From assembly GCA_022786605.1 (NCBI GenBank), contig JALFWW010000003.1, positions 1 through 64,000 on the forward strand: a stretch of DNA of 64,000 bases. Reading direction: 5' to 3'. The DNA is from Clostridia bacterium. Lineage in GTDB: Bacteria; Bacillota; Clostridia; Lachnospirales; Anaerotignaceae. Positions 41,640 to 49,823 of the stretch are shown here, one piece after another. Within the stretch, counting starts at the first letter, position 1. Every line of letters starts with the position of its first letter. The position numbers and the translations under genes are program-made. The notes beneath the pieces are model-generated. The model worked only from the letters and a program-made list of their open reading frames with translations. It ran no database searches and was not told the DNA's origin.

Positions 41640-42470
41640 TTATACCGCCTCCTTCATGTGCAAAATGCGGTAAATCTCCACGACACTCCACTCCGGCACA
41701 TATCTGGCGCTTTCTTCCATGAAAAACCGCATGGGTTTTCCATCAGCTCCTACACCTTCCAGTACAGGCTTCAACGCCAATACACTGTGGGAACGGACAT
41801 CGTCTTCAGGTATCACAAACTGTGTCTGCATATAAAACGTATCATTTTTTTCCTGTACAAGGGGGAATGTAATTTCATTCCCGTTCTGATCTGTCACAGT
41901 CAGCAGGTCACCATAGGCATCTTGCAAGGGCATATTCACACCTGTCAGTGTTACATCCTCCAGAAATGTCTTTTCATAACTATTATAGGGAATATGATCG
42001 AAAAAAACAATGCCCTCATCAGCCCAATCTTCCCTTGGTATCTTGCTTTCAGCAAATATGTGAAGTTCTCCCACATCCGCCAGTGTTTCGGTTCCGTCGG
42101 ACCACTTGATCTGCATCTGCGTCAATATCATTTCGTTTTCTATGGGCAATTCATCTAAAAAATCATAGGTCAGCGCAAATGTCCGTACAGAATAGGTGCC
42201 GCGCGTTTTTTCTTCCATACACCAGAATGGCTCCTCGCCGGAAATATCCTCGCCCAATTCCGGCCAGAATACCCATACTGGTGTCCGTTGGTCATCTTCG
42301 TTTGCAATATAGTAAAATTTATTCAGATTCCCGTCACCTTGCTCCGCCGTAAAGACATGGGTCAGAAAAACAGGTTCCTTCAGATACGCCAGTCGAAACA
42401 CCATAAAATTCATGATAAATACCAAAAGAATAACTCCAAGCAGTATTGGCAGTTCCCTTGTTTTTTTCAT
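41640..42470 (-). CDS. Signal-anchored exported protein of unknown function
   Basis: 276 residues. One N-terminal helix (about 9-28) acts as a signal anchor and the rest is a beta-rich extracytoplasmic domain with many acidic and aromatic residues. No family was recognised. It is the first gene of a two-gene operon with the 172-residue multi-helix protein directly downstream. Confidence 0.7.
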   Translation of the reverse strand: MKKTRELPILLGVILLVFIMNFMVFRLAYLKEPVFLTHVFTAEQGDGNLNKFYYIANEDDQRTPVWVFWPELGEDISGEEPFWCMEEKTRGTYSVRTFALTYDFLDELPIENEMILTQMQIKWSDGTETLADVGELHIFAESKIPREDWADEGIVFFDHIPYNSYEKTFLEDVTLTGVNMPLQDAYGDLLTVTDQNGNEITFPLVQEKNDTFYMQTQFVIPEDDVRSHSVLALKPVLEGVGADGKPMRFFMEESARYVPEWSVVEIYRILHMKEAV

Positions 42471-42702
42471 GATATCCCGGCTCCTTTCCTGTCTGATTCA
42501 GCTTCAGTATAACAGAAAGTTTTTGACAAAAACAACATTTTCTATGGACTTTTTCATATTCCTTCAGAAAAAATACTTTTTTCTCTGCAAAAAACTTCTT
42601 TTTCCTTACAGATATTGGAAATCATAGCAAGAAACAACAATTCCAAAAATACAGTATCCATTTTTTCCATCGCTGTCAAATATATGGCTTTGCATTTGTG
42701 TG

Positions 42703-42739
42703 TAAAAAAATCCCGAAGACCCATAGGATCTTCGGGATG
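42703..42739 (-). terminator. rplM-rpsI operon terminator
   Basis: Nine-bp stem TCCCGAAGA/TCTTCGGGA with a 9-nt loop, followed by TTTTTTT on the minus strand, 19 nt after the rpsI stop codon. Confidence 0.93.
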
Positions 42740-42757
42740 ATGTTCCCAGATAAATGA

Positions 42758-43150
42758 TTATCTCTTGGAGAACTGAGGAGCACGTCTTGCTGCTTTGAGA
42801 CCGTATTTCTTTCTTTCTTTCATACGAGGGTCTCTTGTCAGGAAGCCAGCTTTTTTCAGAGCGGGTCTGAAGTCGCCGTCAGCCTGCAGCAGAGCTCTGG
42901 AGATGCCGTGTCTGATAGCACCTGCCTGACCTGTGAAGCCACCGCCGTGTACGTTCACCAGAACGTCGAATTTAGCTGTTGTTGCTGTCAGTTCCAGGGG
43001 CTGACGAACAATAACTTTCAGTGTTTCCAGACCGAAATATTCATCAATGTCTCTTTTGTTGATTGTGATTTTGCCGTTACCGGGTACCAGGTAAACTCTA
43101 GCTACAGAAGATTTTCTTCTGCCTGTGCCGTAATATCTAGCTGCTGCCAT
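42758..43150 (-). CDS. rpsI: 30S ribosomal protein S9
   Basis: 130 residues, full bacterial length. [19 protein letters not shown] near 6 and the C-terminal [17 protein letters not shown] are diagnostic. The basic tail reaches the P-site tRNA in the small subunit. It is 18 nt after rplM, the usual pairing, and is followed by a strong terminator. Confidence 0.98.
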   Translation of the reverse strand: MAAARYYGTGRRKSSVARVYLVPGNGKITINKRDIDEYFGLETLKVIVRQPLELTATTAKFDVLVNVHGGGFTGQAGAIRHGISRALLQADGDFRPALKKAGFLTRDPRMKERKKYGLKAARRAPQFSKR

Positions 43151-43168
43151 GATGCCTTCCTCCTTCGA

Positions 43169-43606
43169 TTAAAATTTCAGTTCCAGTGCTTCAGGTTTCT
43201 GCGCTGCGTGGGGATGTTCTGCGCCAGCATATACATGCAGTTTGCTGAACATTTTTCTGCCCAGAGCGTTTTTAGGAAGCATACCTTTTACAGCATGTTC
43301 GATGACTCTTTCAGGGTGTGTTTCCAGCATTTTGTCCAGTCTTACTGTTTTCAGACCACCGATGTAGCCTGTGTGGTGGTGATACAGTTTCTGTGTCAGT
43401 TTTTTACCTGTCACAGCTACCTTTTCAGCGTTTACAACGATTACATAGTCGCCCATGTCCACGTTGGGTGCATACTGGGGTTTGTTTTTACCTCTTAAGA
43501 TGTTTGCGATTTCGGAAGCCAGACGGCCCAGTGTCAGGTCTGTTGCGTCAACAACGTACCATTTTTTTGTTACATCTGCTTCTTTCGCAATGTAAGTAGT
43601 TCTCAT
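43169..43606 (-). CDS. rplM: 50S ribosomal protein L13
   Basis: 145 residues. [19 protein letters not shown] near 16 and [17 protein letters not shown] near 92-108 are typical of L13, an early-assembly protein of the large subunit. It is first in the rplM-rpsI operon. A consensus promoter and a leader of about 170 nt precede it. Confidence 0.98.
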   Translation of the reverse strand: MRTTYIAKEADVTKKWYVVDATDLTLGRLASEIANILRGKNKPQYAPNVDMGDYVIVVNAEKVAVTGKKLTQKLYHHHTGYIGGLKTVRLDKMLETHPERVIEHAVKGMLPKNALGRKMFSKLHVYAGAEHPHAAQKPEALELKF

Positions 43607-43779
43607 GGTCTTTTACCTCCCTTATATTATTTTCCTTTGACTCTTTGACTTTACGAACGATACGGGAATACCGCCGCAATCTCCATTATGTGATCTGCAC
43701 ATAACTTATTGAGTCCCACCTTGAGAAACATATATTCAAAGCGTGAAACACGCTTCAAAATCAAAATAACAGCTTTATT
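43607..43779 (-). promoter_or_regulatory. Structured rplM leader (possible L13 autoregulatory site)
   Basis: The transcript leader of about 165 nt contains hairpins AAGCGTG/CACGCTT (minus strand, about 43733-43752) and TATGTG/CACATA (about 43694-43712), followed by GGCGGTATTCCCGTATCG. L13 leaders that bind L13 are known in Firmicutes. The assignment here is by position and structure only; the consensus was not checked. Confidence 0.45.
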
Positions 43780-43808
43780 ATTATAATACCTGAAAATGCC
43801 GCTGTCAA
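43780..43808 (-). promoter_or_regulatory. rplM-rpsI promoter
   Basis: Minus strand perfect TTGACA (43803-43808), 17-nt spacer, perfect TATAAT (43780-43785). The -35 starts 8 nt after the truA stop codon. Confidence 0.9.
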
Positions 43809-43815
43809 GGGATTT

Positions 43816-44565
43816 TTAAGGCAAATCGTAATAAATTTCCCGTAAAGTCAAGCCTTGAGGCTCTGCTGTCTGCCCTGCCTGTCTGCGGTCTTTGCCGGCA
43901 ATGATTTCTGCCACCTTTTCCGGCTGGATTTTCCCCTGTCCCACAGCAATGAGGGTACCAGCCAAAATCCGTACCATATTATACAAAAAGCCATCCCCAG
44001 TTACCAAAATGCGGATATGAGACCCCTCCTGCTCCACATGGCAGTCAAAAATGGTACGAACGGTAGTGGAAACAGAACTGCCTGCGGCGCAGAATGCCGC
44101 AAAATCGTGGGTTCCCACAAAAGCCTTTGCCCCTTCGTTCATTTTTTCCAAATCCAAAGGAGTATATACAAATGTGCTGTAGAGCCGTTCCTTGGGATTT
44201 TTATAGGGGCTCTGGTAGATATGATATTCGTATGTTTTTTTGATACAGTCATAGCGCGGGTGGAAATCCCTAGGCACTTCCCTTGCCGCTGTCACCACAA
44301 TATCCTCCGGCAAAAAGGGACGGATAGCCAAAGGGATTTTTTCCGGCGGAATGGTAGTTTCCACATCAATAACCGCACGCTGCCCCAAAGCGTGAACGCC
44401 TCTGTCTGTGCGACTGGCACCAATACATTCCAGTTCTGGATCGCGAAAGAGGGTCCGCAGGGCTTTTTCCACTTCCCCCTCCACCGTCAGCACTTCCGGC
44501 GATTTCTGTTTCTGCCACCCACTGTAACGGGTGCCGTCATATGCGATTGTCAGTAATATCCTCAT
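43816..44565 (-). CDS. truA: tRNA pseudouridine(38-40) synthase
   Basis: About 249 residues. The catalytic Asp lies in GASRTDRGVHALGQ near 50; YDGTRYSGWQKQ near 9 and the late FLYNMVRILAGTLIAVGQG near 195-213 are TruA signatures. It isomerises uridines in the tRNA anticodon stem-loop. ATG at 44565 overlaps the acyltransferase stop (ATGA) and matches family N-termini; the track start is 12 codons early. It commonly follows ecfT in Firmicutes, but here an acyltransferase gene and a repeat element intervene. Confidence 0.96.
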   Translation of the reverse strand: MRILLTIAYDGTRYSGWQKQKSPEVLTVEGEVEKALRTLFRDPELECIGASRTDRGVHALGQRAVIDVETTIPPEKIPLAIRPFLPEDIVVTAAREVPRDFHPRYDCIKKTYEYHIYQSPYKNPKERLYSTFVYTPLDLEKMNEGAKAFVGTHDFAAFCAAGSSVSTTVRTIFDCHVEQEGSHIRILVTGDGFLYNMVRILAGTLIAVGQGKIQPEKVAEIIAGKDRRQAGQTAEPQGLTLREIYYDLP

Positions 44566-45596
44566 GGGTTTTGTTTCCCCTTTCTCTTTTTCCAATACCA
44601 TGCCAAAAGCCCCACTACAGCCGTCATAGCGTAACAGCAGACCGCCCGCAGCAAAAGCCCTTTGGCAGGACCCACACCAAAGCGGTTCAAAAAGGCATCC
44701 TGCACATAATACAGGAAAATGCCATGATACAAATACAAATAAAAACTCATACGGTCAATGCCCTGCACCACGTTCCACGCCATAACACGTTCTGCCAGAT
44801 GTTTCCCCAACCAAAACACAAACAATATGGCACAAAACACATAAAGGGTATGGACATCCTCCAGAAAGGACACCCAGAAAAAGCCACGGCTGCTGGCATA
44901 ACTCAAAAGCCCGTCAGCCAGTGCAAAAACCACAAAGCCAGTCAGCAACACGCCCTGATTTTTCCCAATGCCTTCCAGAAATCTGTCGTAATATTTCCCA
45001 GCGTAACAGCCCAATACCCAATAAGCAAGATAGAATGTAAATACACGGTCATTATAGATAAATTCCGTTCCCGGAGAAATCAATCCAATCATGGCAGGCA
45101 GTCCACCATGGAACAGGCGCATCAAAAGTACAGATGCCAAGGCCGCTACCCAAAAATCTACTTTTTCCGTCATTTTCCGCCACAAAGGCATCAAGAGATA
45201 AAACTGAAAAATGATGATGACGAAATAAAAAGGTGAAATCATATTTCCCAGGAGCAAAGATTCTACCAAAAATCCAAAATCAAAGGTATAATACCCCAAA
45301 TCAATGAGTCCCAAATAGGAAATGATGACGGCAATGACATAAGGTATGCCAATTTTCCGTATCCTGCCCCAGAGAAAAGAGCCATAGGAAAAAGCACCTT
45401 CCTTACGGAAATATTTCAGGGCAGACAGGAAGATAAATCCCTGCACCACAAAGGCAGACAGCCGCCAAGGCATATACACTCCAAAAAAGGAGATATTTTC
45501 CTTAGGCAGTCCTGTCACCGCCACAGAACAAATATGAATCCACATGACCAACAGGCAAAGCACCACGTTGACAAATGAAATTTCCCGATTTCGCAT
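44562..45596 (-). CDS. Acyltransferase 3 family integral membrane protein
   Basis: About 344 residues with about 9-10 helices. The N-terminal FVNVVLCLLVMWIHICSV has the His expected for O-acyl transfer in this family, and YLYHGIFLYYVQDA near 300 is the other family stretch. Such proteins acylate cell-surface sugars or peptidoglycan from the membrane. The ATG at 45596 follows GGGAGGGG by 7 nt; the track start is seven codons earlier. It is inserted between ecfT and truA, an order usually contiguous in related bacteria, suggesting later gain. Confidence 0.82.
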   Translation of the reverse strand: MRNREISFVNVVLCLLVMWIHICSVAVTGLPKENISFFGVYMPWRLSAFVVQGFIFLSALKYFRKEGAFSYGSFLWGRIRKIGIPYVIAVIISYLGLIDLGYYTFDFGFLVESLLLGNMISPFYFVIIIFQFYLLMPLWRKMTEKVDFWVAALASVLLMRLFHGGLPAMIGLISPGTEFIYNDRVFTFYLAYWVLGCYAGKYYDRFLEGIGKNQGVLLTGFVVFALADGLLSYASSRGFFWVSFLEDVHTLYVFCAILFVFWLGKHLAERVMAWNVVQGIDRMSFYLYLYHGIFLYYVQDAFLNRFGVGPAKGLLLRAVCCYAMTAVVGLLAWYWKKRKGKQNP

Positions 45597-45615
45597 GTTT
45601 TCCCCTCCCGAAAAC

Positions 45616-45794
45616 AAAAGGTGTTGACTTTATAAAAAAATAGCCGGAATCCTTAGGAATCAAAGGGCTTCCAGCTATCTTCTTTTTACTTGAATGATTA
45701 TAAGGAATGTTTTACGGTCCGTTTCCCTTCAGAAATCAAGAAAAAGACAACTATCGTTTTTGAATGGAAACCTGTTTTTTGCCAACACCCTTTT
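45616..45794 (-). repeat. Dispersed structured intergenic element, copy D
   Basis: Outer stem AAAAGGTGTTG (45616-45626) pairs with CAACACCCTTTT (45783-45794, one bulge). Its sequence differs from copy C, yet pairing is kept. Inside are AGCCGGAATCCTT...GGGCTTCCAGCT and GTTTCCCTTCAGAAATC...ATGGAAAC. It lacks the CGGGGCATCTTC head. It begins 3 nt after the ecfT stop and ends 20 nt before the acyltransferase ATG. Confidence 0.75.
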
Positions 45795-45796
45795 TC

Positions 45797-46621
45797 TCAA
45801 ATCATAAATGGCAGATAATTCCCCGCAATACGCAGTGCCACCACAAACACAAGATACACTGCCGTCAGCACAACTGCCCGATAATCCCGATTTTCCAGAT
45901 GCATCACATTCATACGTGTTCTGTGTTCATCCCCATGGTAACATCTGGCTTCCATAGCCATGGCAAGTTCTTCTGCCCGGCGGAATGCGGAAATGAACAG
46001 AGGTACCAGAATGGGAATCATACTCTTAGCTTTCTGCATCAGGTTCCCGGTATCAAAGTCTGCACCTCTTGCCTGCTGTGCTTTGATGATCTTATCTGTT
46101 TCATCCAGCAGTGTAGGAATGAAACGCAGTGCAATGGTCATCATCATAGCGATTTCATGGGCAGGCACACCAATGCGTTTCAAAGGACGCAGGATGTACT
46201 CAATGCCGTCTGTAAGCTGGATGGGTGTTGTGGTCAGTGTCAGTACAGAGGAGCCCACAATGAGCAGTACCAGACGCACACACATTTTCACAGCCATGTA
46301 AATGCCTTCCCATGTGAGATGCAGGAAGCCAAATTCCCAGATCACCCGTTCCCCTTGAGTCAAAAAGAGGTTGATGACCGCTGTAAAGAGAATGATGATG
46401 ACGATACTTTTCAGCCCTCTTAACATAAATTTCAAAGGCACTTTGGATACTTTGATCACCACGCCCAAAATGGCTGTCACGCAGACATAAGCCGCAAGGG
46501 TATTGACTACGAACAGCGAAATGATAAACAAAAATGTCACGACAATTTTGACTCTGGCATCCAGCCGATGAATCGGCGATTCTGCCGGATAATATTGTCC
46601 GATGGTTATATCCCGAATCAT
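45797..46621 (-). CDS. ecfT: ECF transporter transmembrane subunit EcfT
   Basis: 274 residues with five to six helices. The coupling motifs ARG appear in QQARGADFD near 158 and EARCYHGDEHRTRM near 215; these contact the two ATPases. IGQYYPAESPIHRLDARVKI near the N-terminus is typical of the family. Together with EcfA1 and EcfA2 it energises several interchangeable vitamin- or metal-binding S components. It overlaps ecfA2 by 4 nt. No S-component gene is in this window. Confidence 0.95.
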   Translation of the reverse strand: MIRDITIGQYYPAESPIHRLDARVKIVVTFLFIISLFVVNTLAAYVCVTAILGVVIKVSKVPLKFMLRGLKSIVIIILFTAVINLFLTQGERVIWEFGFLHLTWEGIYMAVKMCVRLVLLIVGSSVLTLTTTPIQLTDGIEYILRPLKRIGVPAHEIAMMMTIALRFIPTLLDETDKIIKAQQARGADFDTGNLMQKAKSMIPILVPLFISAFRRAEELAMAMEARCYHGDEHRTRMNVMHLENRDYRAVVLTAVYLVFVVALRIAGNYLPFMI

Positions 46622-47475
46622 GATTTCACCTGCTTTGCCAGTTTTAATAATACTTCTTTTGCTTCTTTGACGGTATATACGTCTGTGGGCACATCAAAGC
46701 CCCGTTTTTTCAGCTCCGCGAACACATAGCTTACCTGAGGAGCCGCCAGACCCATCTGTTCCAGTTCTTCCACATGGGAGAAAATTTCCTTGGGTGTGCC
46801 CTGCATAGCCGCCTTGCCGCGGTGCATTACGATGATACGATCCACCAGCTTTGCCACGTCCTCCATACTGTGACTCACCAGAATGACGGTGATGCCCCGT
46901 TTGTCATGGAGGTCTTTGATTGCCTGGAGGATTTCGTCACGACCTTTAGGGTCCAGACCTGCTGTGGGCTCGTCCAGAATGAGGACTTCGGGATTCATGG
47001 CAAGCACCCCCGCAATGGCTACACGGCGTTTCTGACCGCCGGAAAGCTCAAAGGGGGACTTTTCGTAAATCTCCTCAGAAATACCAACGGTTTCCAATGC
47101 GGAAACCACGTTTCGATGGATTTCTTCCTCTGTCAGTTTCAGGTTTGTAGGACCAAAAGCCACATCTTTATATACTGTCATTTCAAAAAGCTGGTATTCG
47201 GGATACTGGAAGGCCAGACCAATACGGCGGCGCACTTCCTTCAGCTTTGTTTTGTCTTTATGAATGTTTTCCCCGTCCAGCAGGATTTCCCCGGATGTAG
47301 GAGAAATGATGCCGTTGAGATGCTGGATCAATGTGGACTTGCCGGAGCCTGTATGACCGATGAGGCCAATGAACTCCCCTTTCTGGATTTCCAGTGTCAC
47401 ATCATCCAAAGCAACTTTTTCGAATGCCGTACCGGGATTGTAAACATGGGTCAAGTGGTTGATTTTAATTGACAT
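46618..47475 (-). CDS. ecfA2: ECF transporter ATPase EcfA2
   Basis: 285 residues. Walker [10 protein letters not shown] near 38, signature [20 protein letters not shown] near 143, Walker [19 protein letters not shown] near 163 and switch His in VSHSMEDV are intact. The C-terminal extension ([25 protein letters not shown]) typifies the cobalt/ECF ATPase group. It overlaps the end of ecfA1 by 25 nt, so translation is coupled. Confidence 0.95.
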   Translation of the reverse strand: MSIKINHLTHVYNPGTAFEKVALDDVTLEIQKGEFIGLIGHTGSGKSTLIQHLNGIISPTSGEILLDGENIHKDKTKLKEVRRRIGLAFQYPEYQLFEMTVYKDVAFGPTNLKLTEEEIHRNVVSALETVGISEEIYEKSPFELSGGQKRRVAIAGVLAMNPEVLILDEPTAGLDPKGRDEILQAIKDLHDKRGITVILVSHSMEDVAKLVDRIIVMHRGKAAMQGTPKEIFSHVEELEQMGLAAPQVSYVFAELKKRGFDVPTDVYTVKEAKEVLLKLAKQVKS

Positions 47476-48332
47476 ATCGCACCTACCATTTCTTCAATCG
47501 TTAATATATCCGCAGGCAGGTCAATGCCTTCCTTCCGCAGCAAATAAGCCACTTCCGTCACCTGCGGCACGTCCAGACCATATTTCTGCAGTGTTTCTAC
47601 CTGAGAGAAAATCTCTTTCGGTGTGCCCTGCATCACCAAGTCCCCGTCATCAATGACAAAGACCTTGTCTGCCCGTACGGCTTCATCCATATAATGGGTA
47701 ATAAGGATCATAGTGATCCCTTCTTCCCGATTCAATCTTTCAATGGTTTCCATGACATCTCTGCGTCCCACAGGGTCCAGCATGGCTGTAGGCTCGTCCA
47801 GCACGATGCACTGGGGCTTCATTGCCAATACCCCTGCAATGGCGATACGCTGTTTCTGACCGCCAGAGAGCTTAGAGGGGGTATGGGTGGCATATTCCGT
47901 CATGCGCACCGTTGCCAGCGCATCATCTACACGCTTACGGATTTCCTTAGGCTCCACACCCATATTTTCAGGACCGAAGGCAATGTCTTCTTCCACCACT
48001 GTAGCTACCAACTGGTTATCGGGATTCTGGAATACCATCCCCGCTGTCTGGCGGATTTCCCAAACCAGTTCGTCATTTTTTGTATCCATATCATCTACCC
48101 AAAGGGTACCGCCGGTGGGCTGCACCAGAGCGTTGATATGTTTCGCAAAGGTAGATTTACCGGAGCCGTTATGTCCCAGCACCGCCACAAAATCACCTTT
48201 GTTGATTTCAATGTTTACGTTTTTCAAGGCCGCAACCTTTTCTTCCACTGTACCATGATCCGTTTCCAAAACCCTTACATATTGGTAAGTCAGATCTTTG
48301 GCCTTCACCATTTTCATTGCTTCTTTGTTCAC
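47451..48332 (-). CDS. ecfA1: ECF transporter ATPase EcfA1
   Basis: About 293 residues. Walker [10 protein letters not shown], signature [20 protein letters not shown], Walker [19 protein letters not shown] and the [10 protein letters not shown] switch are complete. C-terminal [25 protein letters not shown] matches its partner. GTG at 48332 has GGAGG six bases upstream and is preferred over the earlier track ATG; ATG codons a few residues on are alternatives. First gene of the ecf operon. Confidence 0.94.
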   Translation of the reverse strand: MNKEAMKMVKAKDLTYQYVRVLETDHGTVEEKVAALKNVNIEINKGDFVAVLGHNGSGKSTFAKHINALVQPTGGTLWVDDMDTKNDELVWEIRQTAGMVFQNPDNQLVATVVEEDIAFGPENMGVEPKEIRKRVDDALATVRMTEYATHTPSKLSGGQKQRIAIAGVLAMKPQCIVLDEPTAMLDPVGRRDVMETIERLNREEGITMILITHYMDEAVRADKVFVIDDGDLVMQGTPKEIFSQVETLQKYGLDVPQVTEVAYLLRKEGIDLPADILTIEEMVGAICQLKSTT

Positions 48333-48403
48333 CTTTTTCCTCCGCGAAATGTTTATTTTCCGCATTTATAAAGTCTATGGTAAAATAACTCACAGCTATC
48401 AAT

Positions 48404-48432
48404 AAGATACCTTTTTTCCGCGGAAAAGTCAA
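48404..48432 (-). promoter_or_regulatory. ecf operon promoter with palindrome in the spacer
   Basis: Minus strand TTGACT (48427-48432), 17-nt spacer, TATCTT (48404-48409). The spacer contains the perfect 14-bp palindrome TTTTCCGCGGAAAA (48414-48427), an obvious place for a repressor. Confidence 0.6.
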
Positions 48433-48502
48433 GAAAAAACCTTGTTTGTGGCTTTTCGATTCCCCCATGGCGAAACCTTAAAACCGCGATATTTTCTGAG
48501 TC

Positions 48503-49129
48503 TTACGGTTTCCTTCCTTTACAAAAAAACATAACGGGATGGATTTGATGCCAATACACCTGAAAAAAACCCTGATCTTCCATCAAACGGCAAATCTCAC
48601 GGCGACCATATGTATGTACATCCCCCATGTGCAGCCATTTGAGCAGAAATCTGTTTTCCAAAGCACGTATCCATCTGTTTTTCACATACATATCATAAAG
48701 CAAAAATCTGCCGCCCGGACGCAGTACCCGATATACCTCCTCCAGAACACCTTCTGGATTTGGATAATGATGAAAACTCTGCATACAAAGAACCACATCA
48801 AAAAACTGATCTGGATAAGGCAGGAATTCCGCGTCACCCACACAAAAAGCCGTATCTGGAATTTGTTTCTCCTTCGCTATGCGAATCATTTCCGATGACA
48901 AATCCAGTCCCCATAGCATCATATGCGGATGCTTCCTGCGTAGCAGCCGAATCATCTCCCCTGTCCCGCAGCCTAAATCCAGCAGCCTTTCCGTTTTATA
49001 TCGCCTTAGTTCTTTCTCCGCAAAGGCATAGCACATTTTCGGAAACTTAGAAACAGTTGTAGTGGCTTTTACATCATAATATGCCGCCTGATTATCAAAA
49101 TGTTTTCTTGAAAGGGCTTTGTAGTCCAT
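48503..49129 (-). CDS. Class I SAM-dependent methyltransferase
   Basis: 208 residues of the UbiE/Methyltransf_11 type. Motif I LLDLGCGTGEMIRLL near 46, acidic LWGLDLSSEMIRIA near 73, SAM-contact FCVGDAEFLPYPDQFFDVVLC near 96 and post-motif VYRVLRPGGRFLLYDMY near 131 are all present. It methylates a small molecule or lipid; the acceptor is unknown. It is a single-gene unit. A TTGACA-17-TATCCT promoter with an inverted repeat at the start site (49151-49201) suggests repression by a metal- or ligand-responsive regulator. Confidence 0.88.
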   Translation of the reverse strand: MDYKALSRKHFDNQAAYYDVKATTTVSKFPKMCYAFAEKELRRYKTERLLDLGCGTGEMIRLLRRKHPHMMLWGLDLSSEMIRIAKEKQIPDTAFCVGDAEFLPYPDQFFDVVLCMQSFHHYPNPEGVLEEVYRVLRPGGRFLLYDMYVKNRWIRALENRFLLKWLHMGDVHTYGRREICRLMEDQGFFQVYWHQIHPVMFFCKGRKP

Positions 49130-49150
49130 AAAATCACCTCTTTTACCTTA

Positions 49151-49201
49151 TTGGTTAGCAATAACTAACTAAAGGATATGCCGAGATGCGCAAAATGTCA
49201 A
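49151..49201 (-). promoter_or_regulatory. Methyltransferase promoter with start-site dyad
   Basis: Minus strand TTGACA (49196-49201), 17-nt spacer, TATCCT (49173-49178). Directly downstream lies TTAGTTAG-TTATTG-CTAACCAA (49151-49172), an 8-bp inverted repeat with one mismatch over the predicted start site. The half-site resembles DtxR/IdeR-type iron or manganese repressor boxes; this is a resemblance only. Confidence 0.6.
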
Positions 49202-49235
49202 GGCAGGAACGGTTTTTTCTTTTCTGAGATATTCC

Positions 49236-49312
49236 TGTAACAAAAGCGCAACGAAGATGTAACGGTAACTTTACCTGCCTGTAACCTATGCATGATTTTT
49301 TTGTGGTATGAT
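49236..49312 (+). promoter_or_regulatory. Three TGTAAC repeats at 22-bp spacing and extended -10 promoter
   Basis: TGTAAC occurs at 49236, 49258 and 49280, exactly 22 bp apart. It is followed by an extended -10 TGGTATGAT (TATGAT at 49307-49312) with no good -35. The last repeat sits where a -35 would be. This is the geometry of PhoB/OmpR-type activator sites. It precedes the small secreted-peptide gene. Confidence 0.6.
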
Positions 49313-49355
49313 ACTGACATGAAAAGAAAAAATTCGACAAAGGAGGTTTTCCAGT

Positions 49356-49529
49356 ATGAACATGAAAAAATTAGTAATTGCAGCAACCGTAGTATTTTCC
49401 CTGTCTTTTGCCACAAGCATGACTTATGCTTTTCAGGCATCAAACGCATTGGAAAACGCTCCTGTCGCGGAAACATCCACACCGGAAGAATCTCTGGCAC
49501 TGATTACCGCCAATACTTCCACTTATTAA
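49356..49529 (+). CDS. 57-residue secreted peptide precursor
   Basis: Too short for the ORF track. AAAGGAGG lies 9 nt before ATG. The product begins MNMKKLVIAATVVFSLSFAT, a classical Sec signal peptide with likely cleavage after SMTYA (residue 25). The mature part is about 32 residues, Ser/Thr/Ala/Glu-rich, with no Cys, ending in TANTSTY. A dedicated promoter with phased repeats and an intrinsic terminator frame it, and the codon usage looks ordinary, so it is probably real. No homologue is recognised. It could be a signal or surface peptide. A 126-codon ORF in another frame (49292-49672) is its shadow. Confidence 0.75.
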   Translation: MNMKKLVIAATVVFSLSFATSMTYAFQASNALENAPVAETSTPEESLALITANTSTY

Positions 49530-49573
49530 ACGCAAATAAGCATCACATTCATTGTATATCTCCTTACCTAATA

Positions 49574-49607
49574 AAAAAGCCGAAATCCTTAAGGATATCG
49601 GCTTTTT
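49574..49607 (+). terminator. Terminator of the secreted-peptide gene
   Basis: AAGCCGAAATCCTT/AAGGATATCGGCTT with one A-A mismatch, flanked by A6 and T6, 45 nt after the stop. It can function in both directions. The core resembles the hairpin of the dispersed intergenic element. Confidence 0.88.
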
Positions 49608-49627
49608 TATGTTCTCTGATAAAACAA

Positions 49628-49793
49628 TGCCATAAAAAGCAAAAAAGACAGACAGAAAACATTTTTTACTGATTTCTGAACGGAAACTGCGGCAGCTGGC
49701 TCCAGAAGAAAACGCGTCTGAAAAATCCAAAAAAATAAGCTGGAACCCTTGCTCAAGGATTCCAGCTATATTTCTGTCTCTTATGAAGCAGCA
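49628..49793 (+). repeat. Dispersed structured intergenic element, copy E (opposite orientation)
   Basis: Reverse orientation relative to copies A-D. On the minus strand it reads CTTCATAAGA, then AGCTGGAATCCTTG...CAAGGGTTCCAGCT, then GTTTTCTTCTGGAG and GTTTCCGTTCAGAAATC. It lies between the secreted-peptide terminator and the rplQ stop codon, and its hairpin probably helps end the ribosomal transcript. Copies A-D are sense to the gene just upstream on the minus strand; copy E is sense to the plus-strand peptide gene. Confidence 0.7.
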
Positions 49794-49823
49794 CCTAATC
49801 GTGTCTGCCTGAATTCATAAAAA

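Noticed and set aside
49292-49672. 126-codon plus-strand ORF
   Set aside because: Overlaps the 57-residue peptide gene in another frame and runs through its terminator; the in-frame peptide with signal sequence and ribosome site is the better reading.
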